Positions 45,004 to 54,818 of a stretch of DNA of 64,000 nucleotides are shown here, piece by piece. The position numbers and the translations under genes are program-made. The stretch spans positions 310,001-374,000 of the forward strand of contig NZ_CP020384.1 in NCBI RefSeq assembly GCF_002073975.1, given 5' to 3'. Within the stretch, counting starts at the first letter, position 1. Every line of letters starts with the position of its first letter. Under the pieces are notes generated by a model that saw nothing but the letters and a program-made list of their open reading frames with translations, was not told the DNA's origin and did not search any database. This stretch comes from Rhodovulum sp. MB263 (GTDB lineage Bacteria > Pseudomonadota > Alphaproteobacteria > Rhodobacterales > Rhodobacteraceae).

Positions 45004-46429
45004 TCGTCACGGATGGCTGGGACCGGCTGCGGCCGTCGTTCTGGCCGTGACCGCGCTCCGGGTCTGGCTGCTCTGGCTGAACCGGATGGATCTTTTCGTC
45101 GACGAGGCCCAGTACTGGCTCTGGGGGCGCGAGCTGGCCTTCGGCTATTATTCGAAGCCGCCGATGATCGGCTGGGTGATCCGGGCCACGACCGGGCTTG
45201 CCGGCAGCGATGCGCCGTTCTGGGTGCGCTTGCCGGCGCCGCTGTTTCATGCCGCGACGGCGCTCATTCTCGGCCGGATCGCGGCCGGGCTCTGGGGCGC
45301 GCGGGCGGCTATCTGGGTGGCGCTGGGCTATGTCACGCTGCCGATGGTGGCGGTGGGCTCTATCCTGATCTCGACCGACACGATCATGTTCCCGTTTCTG
45401 GCGCTGGCGCTGGGTTTCTGGCTGAGGCTGCTGTCGCGGCCGGGACCGGGCTGGGCGCTGGCGGCGGGCCTGGCGCTGGGGCTGGCCTTTCTCTCGAAAT
45501 ACGCGGCGATCTATTATCCGCTCTGCGCGGCGCTCGCGGCATTGTTGATCCCGCCCGCGCGGCCCCGGCTGCGCGATGCGGGGCTGGCGCTTCTGGCCTT
45601 TGCGGCGACGATCTCGCCCAATGTGATCTGGAACCTGCAGAACGGCATGACCACGCTCGAGCATACGCTCGACAATGCCGACTGGGTGCGCGCGCCCTCT
45701 GAACGGGCGGGCTTCGACATTTCGGGCCTGACCGAGTTTCTGGGCAGCCAGTTCGCGGTCTTCGGACCGGTGCTGTTCGCGGCGCTGCTATGGAACGCTC
45801 TGCGCTGGGCGCGGCAGGATGCGCCGAGCCGGCTGATGCTGGTCTTCGCCTTGCCGGTCGTGGCCATCGTCTCGGTCGAGGCGCTGCTCGCCGGGGCCTA
45901 TGCAAACTGGGCCGCGGCGGCCTACCTGGCGGGAACGCTGGCGGTGCTGCCGGGCCTCGGCCGGGGCTGGCGGATCAGTTCTTTCGCGATCAACGGAACG
46001 GTGGCGCTGGCGCTGCCGGTGCTGGGGGTCTTCGCCCCGGTGGCGAGCCTCGGCGGTCATCCGCTGCTGGAACGCTATCTCGGCCGCGCCGATATGAGCA
46101 CCACGATCCTCGACATCGCCGCGGCCGAGGGGCAGGGCGTGATCCTGGCCGACAATCGCGACCTGCTGGCCGATCTCTTCTATACCGGGCGCGATCGGGA
46201 TGTCTCGATCTATGCGCCGCCGCCGGTCGGGCGCGCGCCCAACCATTACGCGCTGCGCCATGCGCTGCCGGACGACCTCGGGGGAGAGGTGCTCTATGTC
46301 GCGGGGGGAAGCCCGCCTGCCTGTGCCGAGGGGGTGACGCCGCTGGCCGATCTCGCCCCCCAGACCGGCGCCTATCGCGGCAAGCGCATCCGCATCTTCC
46401 GGCTTCCGGCCAGCTGCTGGAATGGTTGA
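44978..46429 (+). CDS. GT39/ArnT-like membrane glycosyltransferase
   Basis: A 483-residue polytopic transferase of the GT-C class. The first periplasmic loop has RMDLFVDEAQYWLWGRELAFGYYSKPPMIGW, with the catalytic acidic pair DE and the aromatic-rich ArnT/PMT signature (given by its ends, about 36-66). About ten further helices and a periplasmic C-terminal domain of about 130 residues follow. It would transfer a sugar from a polyprenyl phosphate to lipid A or another envelope acceptor. Acceptor and sugar are not predictable. Confidence 0.88.
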   Translation: MHTGAATPDRHGWLGPAAAVVLAVTALRVWLLWLNRMDLFVDEAQYWLWGRELAFGYYSKPPMIGWVIRATTGLAGSDAPFWVRLPAPLFHAATALILGRIAAGLWGARAAIWVALGYVTLPMVAVGSILISTDTIMFPFLALALGFWLRLLSRPGPGWALAAGLALGLAFLSKYAAIYYPLCAALAALLIPPARPRLRDAGLALLAFAATISPNVIWNLQNGMTTLEHTLDNADWVRAPSERAGFDISGLTEFLGSQFAVFGPVLFAALLWNALRWARQDAPSRLMLVFALPVVAIVSVEALLAGAYANWAAAAYLAGTLAVLPGLGRGWRISSFAINGTVALALPVLGVFAPVASLGGHPLLERYLGRADMSTTILDIAAAEGQGVILADNRDLLADLFYTGRDRDVSIYAPPPVGRAPNHYALRHALPDDLGGEVLYVAGGSPPACAEGVTPLADLAPQTGAYRGKRIRIFRLPASCWNG

Positions 46430-46438
46430 GCCGCCCTC

Positions 46439-47983
46439 TCAGGGCATGATCAGGTAGGGCCGCTCGGGCTGGAGCCGTTCGATCTGGTAGACCCCCTCGC
46501 CGATGTCGGGCGGAAGCGTCCGGGTGTTGCCGTCATGGCCGATCCGGGTCCAGCCGGTCCGGGCACCGGCGCCGTCATACTCGGCGCGGTCGGTCCAGGG
46601 CGCCGACCAGAATAGCATCGGGTCATAATAGGCGTCGCGCCCGATGGCGTCGTAATCGACCGACACCAGCCGCATGCCGCCCGCCCCCGAGGTCGCATAG
46701 ACCCGCTTCTGGTGATCGGGGAAGAACACCGTCACGAAGGCGGGCGCGCTGTCATGGACCCCGTTCGAGGCGAAGACGCCGATCTCGACCCGCGACAGGC
46801 TGCGGTTGCGATAGCCGCTCCGGTCCCGGACCAGCACGGTCCTGGGATCGTGCCAGGCCAGCCTGATGCGGGCCCGGCTGCCCTCCGGGTCCAGAGGCTC
46901 GATCCGGACCCGGGCCGGATCGCCCTGCAGGAGCGCCCAGGTAAAGCTCAGTGGCCGGCCGTTCGGGTCTCGGGTCGCGGCGGCACTGACCGTGATTTCG
47001 CGCGACCAGTCGAAATTGCGCCAGATCCTCGCAATCGCGCCCTCGGTGTCGAACAGCCGCTCGGACAGCCGCGCCAGCCCCTCGGCCTCGCCGAAGCCGT
47101 CCTCCTCGACCCGCAGCCGCACCATCGGCGGAATGGCGTCGGGCCGCATTGCCGCCGCCTCGCCCATCATCCGCCCGGGGCGCAGCGCATCGCCCTCGAA
47201 CACGACCGGATGCGCGGCGGCGGTGAAATAGGCCGCGCGGCTGCGTACCGGGGCATAACCGCGGCGCAGGATCATCTGCAGCGTCGGCGCGATCAGGCGA
47301 TTGTCGCGCAGGGCCGCGAAGGTCTCGGGCGGGAATGCCGCCAGCGTCATCGCCAGCGCGGCGAGAAACGGCTGGTCCGAGCCCGACGAGCCCTGGCTGA
47401 TCAGCATATAGGGCCAGTTTGCGGGAAAGCGGTCGGTCTCGTCATGGTCGCGATGCTCGGGATAGACGTAAAGGTGGTTGTTCTCGTAAAGCTGTGCGCT
47501 TCGTTCGGGGCCGCCCGGCGTGGTCATCGCCAGCCGGGGCAGGCTGCGCTTGGCCGCGCCCGTGGTCACCGAGGTCGAGGAATTGCCGAACACCACCGCA
47601 GGCAGCAGGATCTTGCCCGCGAGCCCGTAATCGGCCCGCGCCTTGCGCAGCGTCTTGTCATAGACCAGCCGGTCGAGCCGGGGGAAAAGCTCCTGAGGCA
47701 GGCTGGAATGGCCGCGGTCGCGATTGTCGTAGATCACGCCCTCGAAACCGTTCACCGCCTGCTGCCCGGCCAGATGGCGCAGAACCTGCCCGCCCGAGCG
47801 CAGCCCCTGGTCGCCGACAAGCGGCAGCGTCTCGTCCTGGGGCGGCAGCTTGAGGTTCAGCGCCAGATAGCTGTCATATGCGGCAGGCAGCAGCGACGAA
47901 CTGCGCAGCAGCACATCCTCGGCGCCCCCCCGCAGCGGGACGAGACAGAGCAGAAGACAGAGAAGACCTGGCCGGATATGCAT
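46439..47983 (-). CDS. Exported protein of unknown function, 514 residues
   Basis: Starts at ATG 47983 with a Sec signal peptide (MHIRPGLLCLLLCLVPLRGG, cleaved near GGA-ED). The mature protein includes GFEGVIYDNRDRGHSSLPQE, a QLYENNHLYVYPEHRDHD block and SQGSSGSDQPFLAALAMTLAAFPPETFAAL. The C-terminal half, probably Ig/beta-sandwich, has RIRLAWHDPR and GVFASNGVHDSAPAFVTVFFPDH. I do not recognise the family. Repeated His/Asp clusters could bind metal. It converges with the ArnT-like gene. Confidence 0.75.
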   Translation of the reverse strand: MHIRPGLLCLLLCLVPLRGGAEDVLLRSSSLLPAAYDSYLALNLKLPPQDETLPLVGDQGLRSGGQVLRHLAGQQAVNGFEGVIYDNRDRGHSSLPQELFPRLDRLVYDKTLRKARADYGLAGKILLPAVVFGNSSTSVTTGAAKRSLPRLAMTTPGGPERSAQLYENNHLYVYPEHRDHDETDRFPANWPYMLISQGSSGSDQPFLAALAMTLAAFPPETFAALRDNRLIAPTLQMILRRGYAPVRSRAAYFTAAAHPVVFEGDALRPGRMMGEAAAMRPDAIPPMVRLRVEEDGFGEAEGLARLSERLFDTEGAIARIWRNFDWSREITVSAAATRDPNGRPLSFTWALLQGDPARVRIEPLDPEGSRARIRLAWHDPRTVLVRDRSGYRNRSLSRVEIGVFASNGVHDSAPAFVTVFFPDHQKRVYATSGAGGMRLVSVDYDAIGRDAYYDPMLFWSAPWTDRAEYDGAGARTGWTRIGHDGNTRTLPPDIGEGVYQIERLQPERPYLIMP

Positions 47984-48367
47984 GGGCCGATCCTGCCCAA
48001 GCCCGGCGCGCGGGTCCAGTGCCAAGCGCATGGGGCCGGCACATCCCGATCCCGCCCCCGTCGCGACCGGGCGGTTTGCCTTGCGGGGGCCGGAGCAGAG
48101 GCATGCTGACGATCCGCGTGTTGCGCGACCCGCAGAGCCGCCCGATCCGGGGGCATCCGCGGCCGTGGCCTCGAAACCCGGTGCCCGGCGGGAGGTCGCG
48201 CCGCCAGAGCCCGGCCCAGAGCCCTGTCTCGGGGCAAAGCGCGACGGAGAGCTTCTGGGTTCTGGGAGTGAGGGCTCGGGCACGGTCGGGTTCAGACAGA
48301 GCGGGGCCGCCCTTGGGGCAGATTCGCGACACGCGCCGGAAGCTCTGCCACGACCCTGCGCCCGTTG

Positions 48368-48667
48368 TCAGAACTTCAGGAAATAGCCTCCGGCGCTGGC
48401 CTTGCGCTCGTCAAGTCCGCTGGCGCCGAAGATCGACATCACATTCAGAAGCTGCCAGCCGCCCCGGCGGATCCGGCGGTCGATCTCGCGGGTGGCGGCG
48501 TCGCGGCTGCCGCAGGCGCTGTCGGGCAATTCGATCACGCCGTAATGCAGCTTCAGCGGATTGTCCTGCTTTGCCTTGTAATCGGCATAGCAGGCGGCGG
48601 CGGGACCGCTCAGCGCGGCCAGGACGAGACAGGCGAGGACAGGACGCAGCATCATGGCCCGGAGCAT
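48368..48667 (-). CDS. Small secreted protein, hypothetical
   Basis: A 99-residue protein with a signal peptide ending near GPAAA-CYADYKAKQDNP. The start of the mature part and LKLHYGVIELPDSACGSR give two Cys that could form a disulfide. The end has RRIRRGGWQLLNVMSIFGASG and YFLKF. It resembles short periplasmic proteins seen in Rhodobacteraceae without known role. The exact ATG (48655, 48667 or 48697) is uncertain. Confidence 0.7.
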   Translation of the reverse strand: MLRAMMLRPVLACLVLAALSGPAAACYADYKAKQDNPLKLHYGVIELPDSACGSRDAATREIDRRIRRGGWQLLNVMSIFGASGLDERKASAGGYFLKF

Positions 48668-48749
48668 GGTCGAGCGGGCGCCGCTATTCAATGGCAACCT
48701 TTGCAGATTGCGGTCGTTGAGCGCTCCAATTGTGTACTGCCCGCAGGGC

Positions 48750-48910
48750 AGCGGAGACTGAAATCTCTCGCCACTGTGGCATGCTCGGGAGGCGCGACTG
48801 CACGCCTGTGCGTCGCCACCCGTTCGGGACTGTCATCTCGCCACGAATGGCTTCAAGCGTCACCATCGCCTTGACCTCGGCCCCGTCAGTCTTTCGTTTG
48901 ACAGCCGCGC
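48750..48910 (-). pseudogene. IS3-family OrfA (helix-turn-helix) remnant
   Basis: The minus strand reads VKRKTDGAEVKAMVTLEAIR and then GEMTV (about 48902-48828), closely like the start of IS3-type OrfA proteins (K-A-K-V-A-L-E-A-I-R-G-E pattern). It then degenerates before the HGVHP block. No OrfB or terminal repeats remain. Confidence 0.6.
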
Positions 48911-49099
48911 CGTTCTTCCTCGTCTTTGTTGACGGCAAACGTGGCAGGATGTCCGGTTTTCGGGGCCACCTCTTATTGCCGAAGTGGCGGCGGCCGAGGG
49001 CAAACGTCTGTTGAGCGTCCATCCCGTTCTCTGACCCGGCAAGGTCCGACGGCTCGTTCCCGATCGGATACCATCTTCGGGGGCTTCATTCTCTGCCTG

Positions 49100-49337
49100 T
49101 TCGTGCCCGGAGCTTTATGGGGCAAGCTGGTCGGCAGGGCGCTCCGGCAGAGGACCGGGGCCTTCGAAAGCCTGTTGCGGCTGGTCGGCCCCGACGGGAC
49201 GGTGCGCGACTTCTGCATGCTGTCCCGCCGGCAGAAGACCCTGGCGGTGAACATCCCCTCCCGGCGATTCAAGGGACGACGGCACCTGCTGAGCGAGGAC
49301 ACTGGCCTAAAGGGCGAGGGCGAAACTGAGTGGAACA
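49100..49337 (+). pseudogene. IS5-family transposase fragment
   Basis: The plus strand reads ALWGKLVGRALRQRTGAFES, then LLRLVGPDGTVRDFCMLSRRQKTLAVNIP and LKGEGETEWNS. This matches the N-terminal third of IS5/IS427-like transposases (ALRQTTGFVESLLRL, LSRRQKTL and the EGEGEW block). The DDE catalytic part is missing and the first catalytic block is altered (LLSEDTG for LLIDSTG). Confidence 0.8.
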
Positions 49338-49500
49338 GCGCGCTCGGTCGGGTCGGGATCGAACGCGTTGCCTGAGGGTCCGGGGGCAAGCCCGAAGCGC
49401 GTCGCGCAGACGACGTCCGCAAGAATGCCGGCAGCCCAGGCCGCGGCATTGCGCGCTGCCCGGCCATGTCGCGGACGGGACCGACATGGCTCGCACCTTG

Positions 49501-49554
49501 CGGGGGCTCGGCCGGGGGAGATGGCGTTCTCATCGATATCCGGGGGCTCGGCCG
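49501..49554. repeat. 14-base direct repeat in the IS graveyard
   Basis: CGGGGGCTCGGCCG occurs at 49501-49514 and again at 49541-49554, exactly 40 bases apart. The surrounding 49338-49804 stretch has no convincing gene. The repeat could be a deletion or transposition scar. Confidence 0.6.
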
Positions 49555-49804
49555 TCATGCCGTCATTTCGCATCGTCGTCAGCGTGGTCAGGCGCGCCCG
49601 TCAGGGGCCGTCGCGCCGGTCTCCGGCAAGCGGTCTCGGGCAGGGCCGGGGCCTGCGTCAGCGTTGCCACATGGCCCGGACCTCGCCCGGGCGGAGCGTC
49701 AGCCGGTCCGGGCCCGGGCAGGGGGCGGCAAGAGGCCTCCGCCCGTTCCGGCTGTCCGGATTCGGGCTTGCCCGCGCAGGCAATTGGCGCTTGATGATGC
49801 GGCC

Positions 49805-50443
49805 ATGACTGTCATTCGTCCCGATTTCACACTGGAAACCGAAGCCTTCGCCCGCGGGGTGCGCCTTGTCGCCGGGGTGGACGAGGTCGGCCGCGGTCCG
49901 CTGGCAGGGCCGGTCATGGCCGCCGCCGTCTGTCTTGTCGCCGAGGACATCCCGGAGGGGCTGCGCGATTCGAAGGCGCTGAGCGCGCGCCGCCGCGAGG
50001 TGCTGGCCGCCGAGATTCGCGAACGCGCCATGGTCGGGCTGGGCGAGGCCAGCACCGGCGAGATCGAGGAGATGAACATCCTGCAGGCCAGCCATCTGGC
50101 GATGTGCCGGGCGCTGGCCGCGCTGCCCGCCATGCCCGATCTCGCGCTGATCGATGGCAACAGCCTGCCGAAGGCGCTGCCCTGCCAGGGCCTGCGCGTG
50201 GTCAAGGGCGATGCGGGCTGCCTGTCGATCGCCGCCGCTTCGATCGTCGCCAAGGTCGCCCGCGACGCGGTGATGGCGGAGCTTGCGCAACACTGGCCGG
50301 GCTATGGCTGGGAGCGGAATGCGGGTTATCCCACCAGGCAGCATCTGCAGGCGCTCCGAGATATTGGTGTCAGCCCACACCATAGGCGTTCGTTCAAGCC
50401 CGTGCACAACATCTTGTGGCAAGGAAAAAGCGTAAACCCCTGA
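49805..50443 (+). CDS. rnhB: Ribonuclease HII
   Basis: Removes ribonucleotides and RNA primers from DNA. The 212 residues contain [15 protein letters not shown] (catalytic Asp26-Glu27), [24 protein letters not shown] (third acidic residue) and [12 protein letters not shown]. The ending HRRSFKPV is typical. Its start at 49805 is preceded by DNA with relic IS pieces, so its promoter context may be rearranged. ccrM follows on the same strand. Confidence 0.95.
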   Translation: MTVIRPDFTLETEAFARGVRLVAGVDEVGRGPLAGPVMAAAVCLVAEDIPEGLRDSKALSARRREVLAAEIRERAMVGLGEASTGEIEEMNILQASHLAMCRALAALPAMPDLALIDGNSLPKALPCQGLRVVKGDAGCLSIAAASIVAKVARDAVMAELAQHWPGYGWERNAGYPTRQHLQALRDIGVSPHHRRSFKPVHNILWQGKSVNP

Positions 50444-50480
50444 TTCAAAAAAGAAATTGACGGCGAATCGCCTTTGACTC
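50442..50480 (+). promoter_or_regulatory. Cluster of three GANTC sites in the ccrM leader
   Basis: GATTC (50442-50446), GAATC (50465-50469, inside the dyad GGCGA-A-TCGCC) and GACTC (50476-50480) lie within 39 bases, 50-90 bases before ccrM. CcrM methylates GANTC. In Caulobacter, promoter methylation gives feedback on ccrM. A possible -35 (TTGACG at 50457) overlaps the cluster; no clear -10. Confidence 0.65.
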
Positions 50481-50497
50481 ACATTGGATCTCCATAA

Positions 50498-51634
<1,137 letters not shown>

Positions 51635-51825
51635 CGAACAGCCGTTCCGGCGCCCGGCCCGCTCATCGGGTCGGGCATCGGGGCGGGCGCCGCCGCGACC
51701 GGCTTGCGCGATCCCGTTCTGCGCCCCCGGTCTGTGGCGTTTGACGGCGGATTGCCGCTGTTCCTTCCCCACCCTCCTGTCGAAGCCGGCCTGCCGGGCC
51801 TATCTCGTAGGTCAGGAGGTGACGC

Positions 51826-52464
51826 ATGAAACTGTTGGTGATCGGAGCAAGCAAGGGGATCGGCCTCGAGACCGTGCGCTATGCGCTCGGCCGTGGCCAT
51901 GAGGTCCGCGCCTTCGCGCGGAGCGCCGATAGAATCGCGATCGACGATGCGAAGCTGGACAAGCGGACCGGCGACGCGCGCAACGCGGCCGAGGTCGGGC
52001 CGGCGGTCGACGGGGTCGATGCGGTGATCGTCGCGCTGGGCCTGCCGAAGACCCTGCCCGCGATGATGCAGAAGACGACGCTGTTCTCGGACACGACCCG
52101 GGTGCTGCTTTCCGCGATGAAGGCGGCCGGGGTGCAGCGTCTGCTGGCGGTGACGGGATTCGGTGCGGGCGAGAGCAGGACGAAGATGAGCACCGTCGAG
52201 AAGCTGGGCTTCAATGCGCTGCTGGCGCGGGCCTATGCCGACAAGACCGCGCAGGAAGGGCTGATCCGTGCCTCCGGGCTCGACTGGACCATCGTCCGGC
52301 CCGGTATCCTGACCTCGACCGCGCCCAGCCATGCCTATGATGTGAATGTCGAGCCAGAGACCTGGCATAACGGGCTGATTTCGCGCGGCGATGTCGCGCA
52401 TTTCCTCGTCCATGCCGCCGAGGATGGCAGCTATCTGCGCGACGCGCCGGTGCTGACCCGCTGA
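51826..52464 (+). CDS. NAD(P)-binding Rossmann protein (atypical SDR, NmrA/epimerase-like)
   Basis: A 212-residue atypical SDR. The cofactor motif GASKGIG is at 7-13; VDAVIVALGLPKTLP, LLAVTGFGAGES and LDWTIVRPGILT follow, as in SDR_a5 proteins related to biliverdin reductase B. Lys or Tyr of classical SDRs is not conserved in YxxxK form. Substrate unknown. GGAGG precedes the ATG. The 191 bases before it hold no gene. Confidence 0.85.
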   Translation: MKLLVIGASKGIGLETVRYALGRGHEVRAFARSADRIAIDDAKLDKRTGDARNAAEVGPAVDGVDAVIVALGLPKTLPAMMQKTTLFSDTTRVLLSAMKAAGVQRLLAVTGFGAGESRTKMSTVEKLGFNALLARAYADKTAQEGLIRASGLDWTIVRPGILTSTAPSHAYDVNVEPETWHNGLISRGDVAHFLVHAAEDGSYLRDAPVLTR

Positions 52465-52491
52465 TCGCGGGCCCGGAGGGGTCAGGCTGGG

Positions 52492-53553
52492 TCAGGCGGC
52501 GGCGAAGGCGGTCCGGGCCAGGTCGAAGGCCTTGCGCATCACCGTCGGCAGGTCCGAAGGGCGGAAGGCTTCGGGCGGAAGGAACTGACCGCGCCCGGGC
52601 GCGCAGTCGGGGCTCAGCTCGGCCACGCAAAGTGCGAGGCGCAGGTGGAAATGGGTGAAGGTATGGCGCACTTCGGCCCCCAGCGGATGCCAGTCGGCCG
52701 CGACCGGCGGGGCGGGCGCGGGCGCGGTCTCGGCCCAGTCGGTGCCGGGCCAGCCCAGCATGCCGCCCAGCAGCCCCGAGTCCGGCCGGCGTTCCAGCAG
52801 CCATGCGCCATCGCTGCGGCGGCCGAGATAGGCGATGCCGAGGCGGACGGGCTTGGGCTTTTTCGGCAGTTTCCGGGGCAGATCGGGCGCGATCCCTGCG
52901 GCGCGCGCCTTGCAGGGCGCCTGCCACGGGCAGATCCCGCAGGCCGGGCTCCGGGGCGTGCAGATGGTGGCGCCGAGATCCATCACCGCCTGGGCATGAT
53001 CGCCCGGCCGCCCGGAGGGCGTCAGCCGGGCGGCATGGGCGGTCAGCTCGGGCTTGGCGGTGGGCAGCGGCGTCTCGACCGCGTAGAGTCGCGACATCAC
53101 CCGTTCGACATTGCCGTCGACCACGGTTTCGGGCCGGTCGAAGGCAATCGCGGCGATGGCCGCCGCGGTATAGGGACCGATCCCGGGCAGGCCGAGAAGG
53201 GCGGCGTGAGTGTCGGGGAACCGCCCGCCATGCTCCGAGGCCACGGTGCGGGCGCATTTCAGAAGGTTCCGCGCCCGGGCGTAATAGCCAAGCCCCGCCC
53301 ATTCGCCCATGACATCGGCATCCTCGGCCGCGGCCAGTGCCCCCACATCGGGCCAGCGCGTCGTGAAGCGGTGGAAATAGTCCTTCACCGCGGCGACGGT
53401 GGTCTGTTGCAGCATCACCTCGGACAGCCAGACCCGGTAGGGATCGGGCCGGGCGCCTGTGGCTCGTGCGGCCGGTCCGACCCGCCAGGGCAGGTCGCGG
53501 GCATGGCGGTCATACCAGGTCAGAAGCTCGGCACTCAACGTCTCGTCACGCAA
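52492..53553 (-). CDS. mutY: A/G-specific adenine DNA glycosylase MutY
   Basis: Removes adenine opposite 8-oxoguanine. The 353 residues contain SEVMLQQTTVAAVKDYF (catalytic Glu), the helix-hairpin-helix LLGLPGIGPYTAAAI and VVDGNVERV with the catalytic Asp. The [4Fe-4S] cluster is Cys-X6-Cys-X2-Cys-X5-Cys in CTPRSPACGICPWQAPC. The C-terminal NUDIX-like domain recognises 8-oxoG. It is divergent from dciA. Confidence 0.95.
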   Translation of the reverse strand: MRDETLSAELLTWYDRHARDLPWRVGPAARATGARPDPYRVWLSEVMLQQTTVAAVKDYFHRFTTRWPDVGALAAAEDADVMGEWAGLGYYARARNLLKCARTVASEHGGRFPDTHAALLGLPGIGPYTAAAIAAIAFDRPETVVDGNVERVMSRLYAVETPLPTAKPELTAHAARLTPSGRPGDHAQAVMDLGATICTPRSPACGICPWQAPCKARAAGIAPDLPRKLPKKPKPVRLGIAYLGRRSDGAWLLERRPDSGLLGGMLGWPGTDWAETAPAPAPPVAADWHPLGAEVRHTFTHFHLRLALCVAELSPDCAPGRGQFLPPEAFRPSDLPTVMRKAFDLARTAFAAA

Positions 53554-53628
53554 TCTTTATGCTCCTGCCCCGGTCATTTGGCTGGCTGGCCGCCCTGCTG
53601 CCGCATAAGGTAGGCGAGGGCCAGGGAA

Positions 53629-54159
53629 ATGACAGGGATGCAGCGAAAAGCCGAGAAGGACAGCCGGCGCATGCGTGGGTTCGAAAGGGCCTCGATGCTG
53701 CTTTCGGGACGGATCCGGCGGGTCGGCGAAAAGCGCGGCTTCGCGGTCGCGCGGCTGCTGACGCACTGGCCCGAGGTGGTCGGCGACGAGATCGCGCGGA
53801 TCTGCCGCCCGGTCGAGGTGCGCTATGGCCGCAAGGAGGGCTTCGGCGCCACGCTCAGCCTGCTGACGACCGGCGCCCATGCGCCGATGCTCGAGATGCA
53901 GAAGGAAGAGATCCGCGAGAAGGTGAATGCCTGCTACGGCTACGGCGCCATAGCCCGCATCCGCCTGACCCAGACCGCGCCGACCGGCTTTGCCGAAGGC
54001 CAGGCTGCCTTCGCCCCGGCGCCGCGCCCGGTCGCGCCCCCGCCCGATCCCGGCACCGTCGCCGTGGCCTCGGACCTGACGGTCGAGGTCCATGACGAGG
54101 GGCTGAGGGCCGCCCTGCAAGATCTCGGGACACGGGTTCTGTCCCGCTCGAAACGTTAA
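53629..54159 (+). CDS. dciA: DciA/DUF721 family replication protein
   Basis: A 176-residue protein of the DUF721 family, members of which (DciA) load the DnaB helicase in bacteria without DnaC. LTHWPEVVGDEIARICRPVEVRYG and AHAPMLEMQKEEIREKVNACYGYGAI form the KH-like core. A proline-rich linker and short tail follow. It is divergent from mutY and lies 13 bases before the DsbA-like gene. Confidence 0.87.
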   Translation: MTGMQRKAEKDSRRMRGFERASMLLSGRIRRVGEKRGFAVARLLTHWPEVVGDEIARICRPVEVRYGRKEGFGATLSLLTTGAHAPMLEMQKEEIREKVNACYGYGAIARIRLTQTAPTGFAEGQAAFAPAPRPVAPPPDPGTVAVASDLTVEVHDEGLRAALQDLGTRVLSRSKR

Positions 54160-54172
54160 GGAGACCGCTTCG

Positions 54173-54814
54173 ATGATCCGCAAACTGACGCTGTCGCTCG
54201 GCCTGGCCGCGCTCTCGACGCTGGGTCTGGGCCTTGCCCCGGCCTCGGCGCCGCTGCTTTCCTCTGCCGCCTGGGCCGATGAGACGCCGGATGTGGCGCC
54301 CTTCACCATGGGCGACCCGAACGCGCCGGTCGAGGTGGAGGAATTCGCCTCCTTCACCTGCGGCCACTGCGCCAATTTCCACCATGACGTCTTCAAGCGC
54401 CTCAAGGCCGATTACATCGATACCGGCAAGGTTCATTTCACCTATCGCGAGGTCTACTGGGACCCTTACGCGGTCTGGGCCGGCCTGCTGGCGCGCTGCG
54501 GCGGCGAGATGCGCTTCTTCGGCATCGTCTCGATGCTGTACGAGAAGCAGAAGGACTGGATCGACCCGAAGGATCCGCAGAAGACCTCGGAAAACCTGCG
54601 CCGGATCGGCCAGACCGCGGGGCTGAGCGAGGACGCCATGAACCAGTGTCTCAGCGATGCCGCGCTGGCCAAGGCGCTGAGCGAGAACTCGGACAAGACG
54701 GTCGATGCGGCCGGGGTCACCGGCACGCCCTCGCTGGTGATCGACGGCCAGCTCTACAAGAACATGAGCTACAAGAGCCTGAAGGAAATCCTCGACGAGA
54801 AGCTGGCCGGCTGA
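54173..54814 (+). CDS. DsbA-family thiol-disulfide oxidoreductase
   Basis: A 213-residue periplasmic thioredoxin-fold protein. A signal peptide of about 37 residues is followed by FASFTCGHCANFH with the redox pair Cys63-Gly-His-Cys66. The cis-proline loop is GVTGTPSLVIDG. Two further Cys (RCGGE and NQCLSD) are present, as in alphaproteobacterial DsbA2/ScsC-like proteins. AAGGAG precedes the start. It probably forms an operon with dciA. Confidence 0.92.
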   Translation: MIRKLTLSLGLAALSTLGLGLAPASAPLLSSAAWADETPDVAPFTMGDPNAPVEVEEFASFTCGHCANFHHDVFKRLKADYIDTGKVHFTYREVYWDPYAVWAGLLARCGGEMRFFGIVSMLYEKQKDWIDPKDPQKTSENLRRIGQTAGLSEDAMNQCLSDAALAKALSENSDKTVDAAGVTGTPSLVIDGQLYKNMSYKSLKEILDEKLAG

Positions 54815-54818
54815 GCCG

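Noticed and set aside
49307..49573. An 88-codon leftward frame in the IS graveyard
   Set aside because: No family resemblance, overlaps the IS5 relic and the direct repeat; likely chance.
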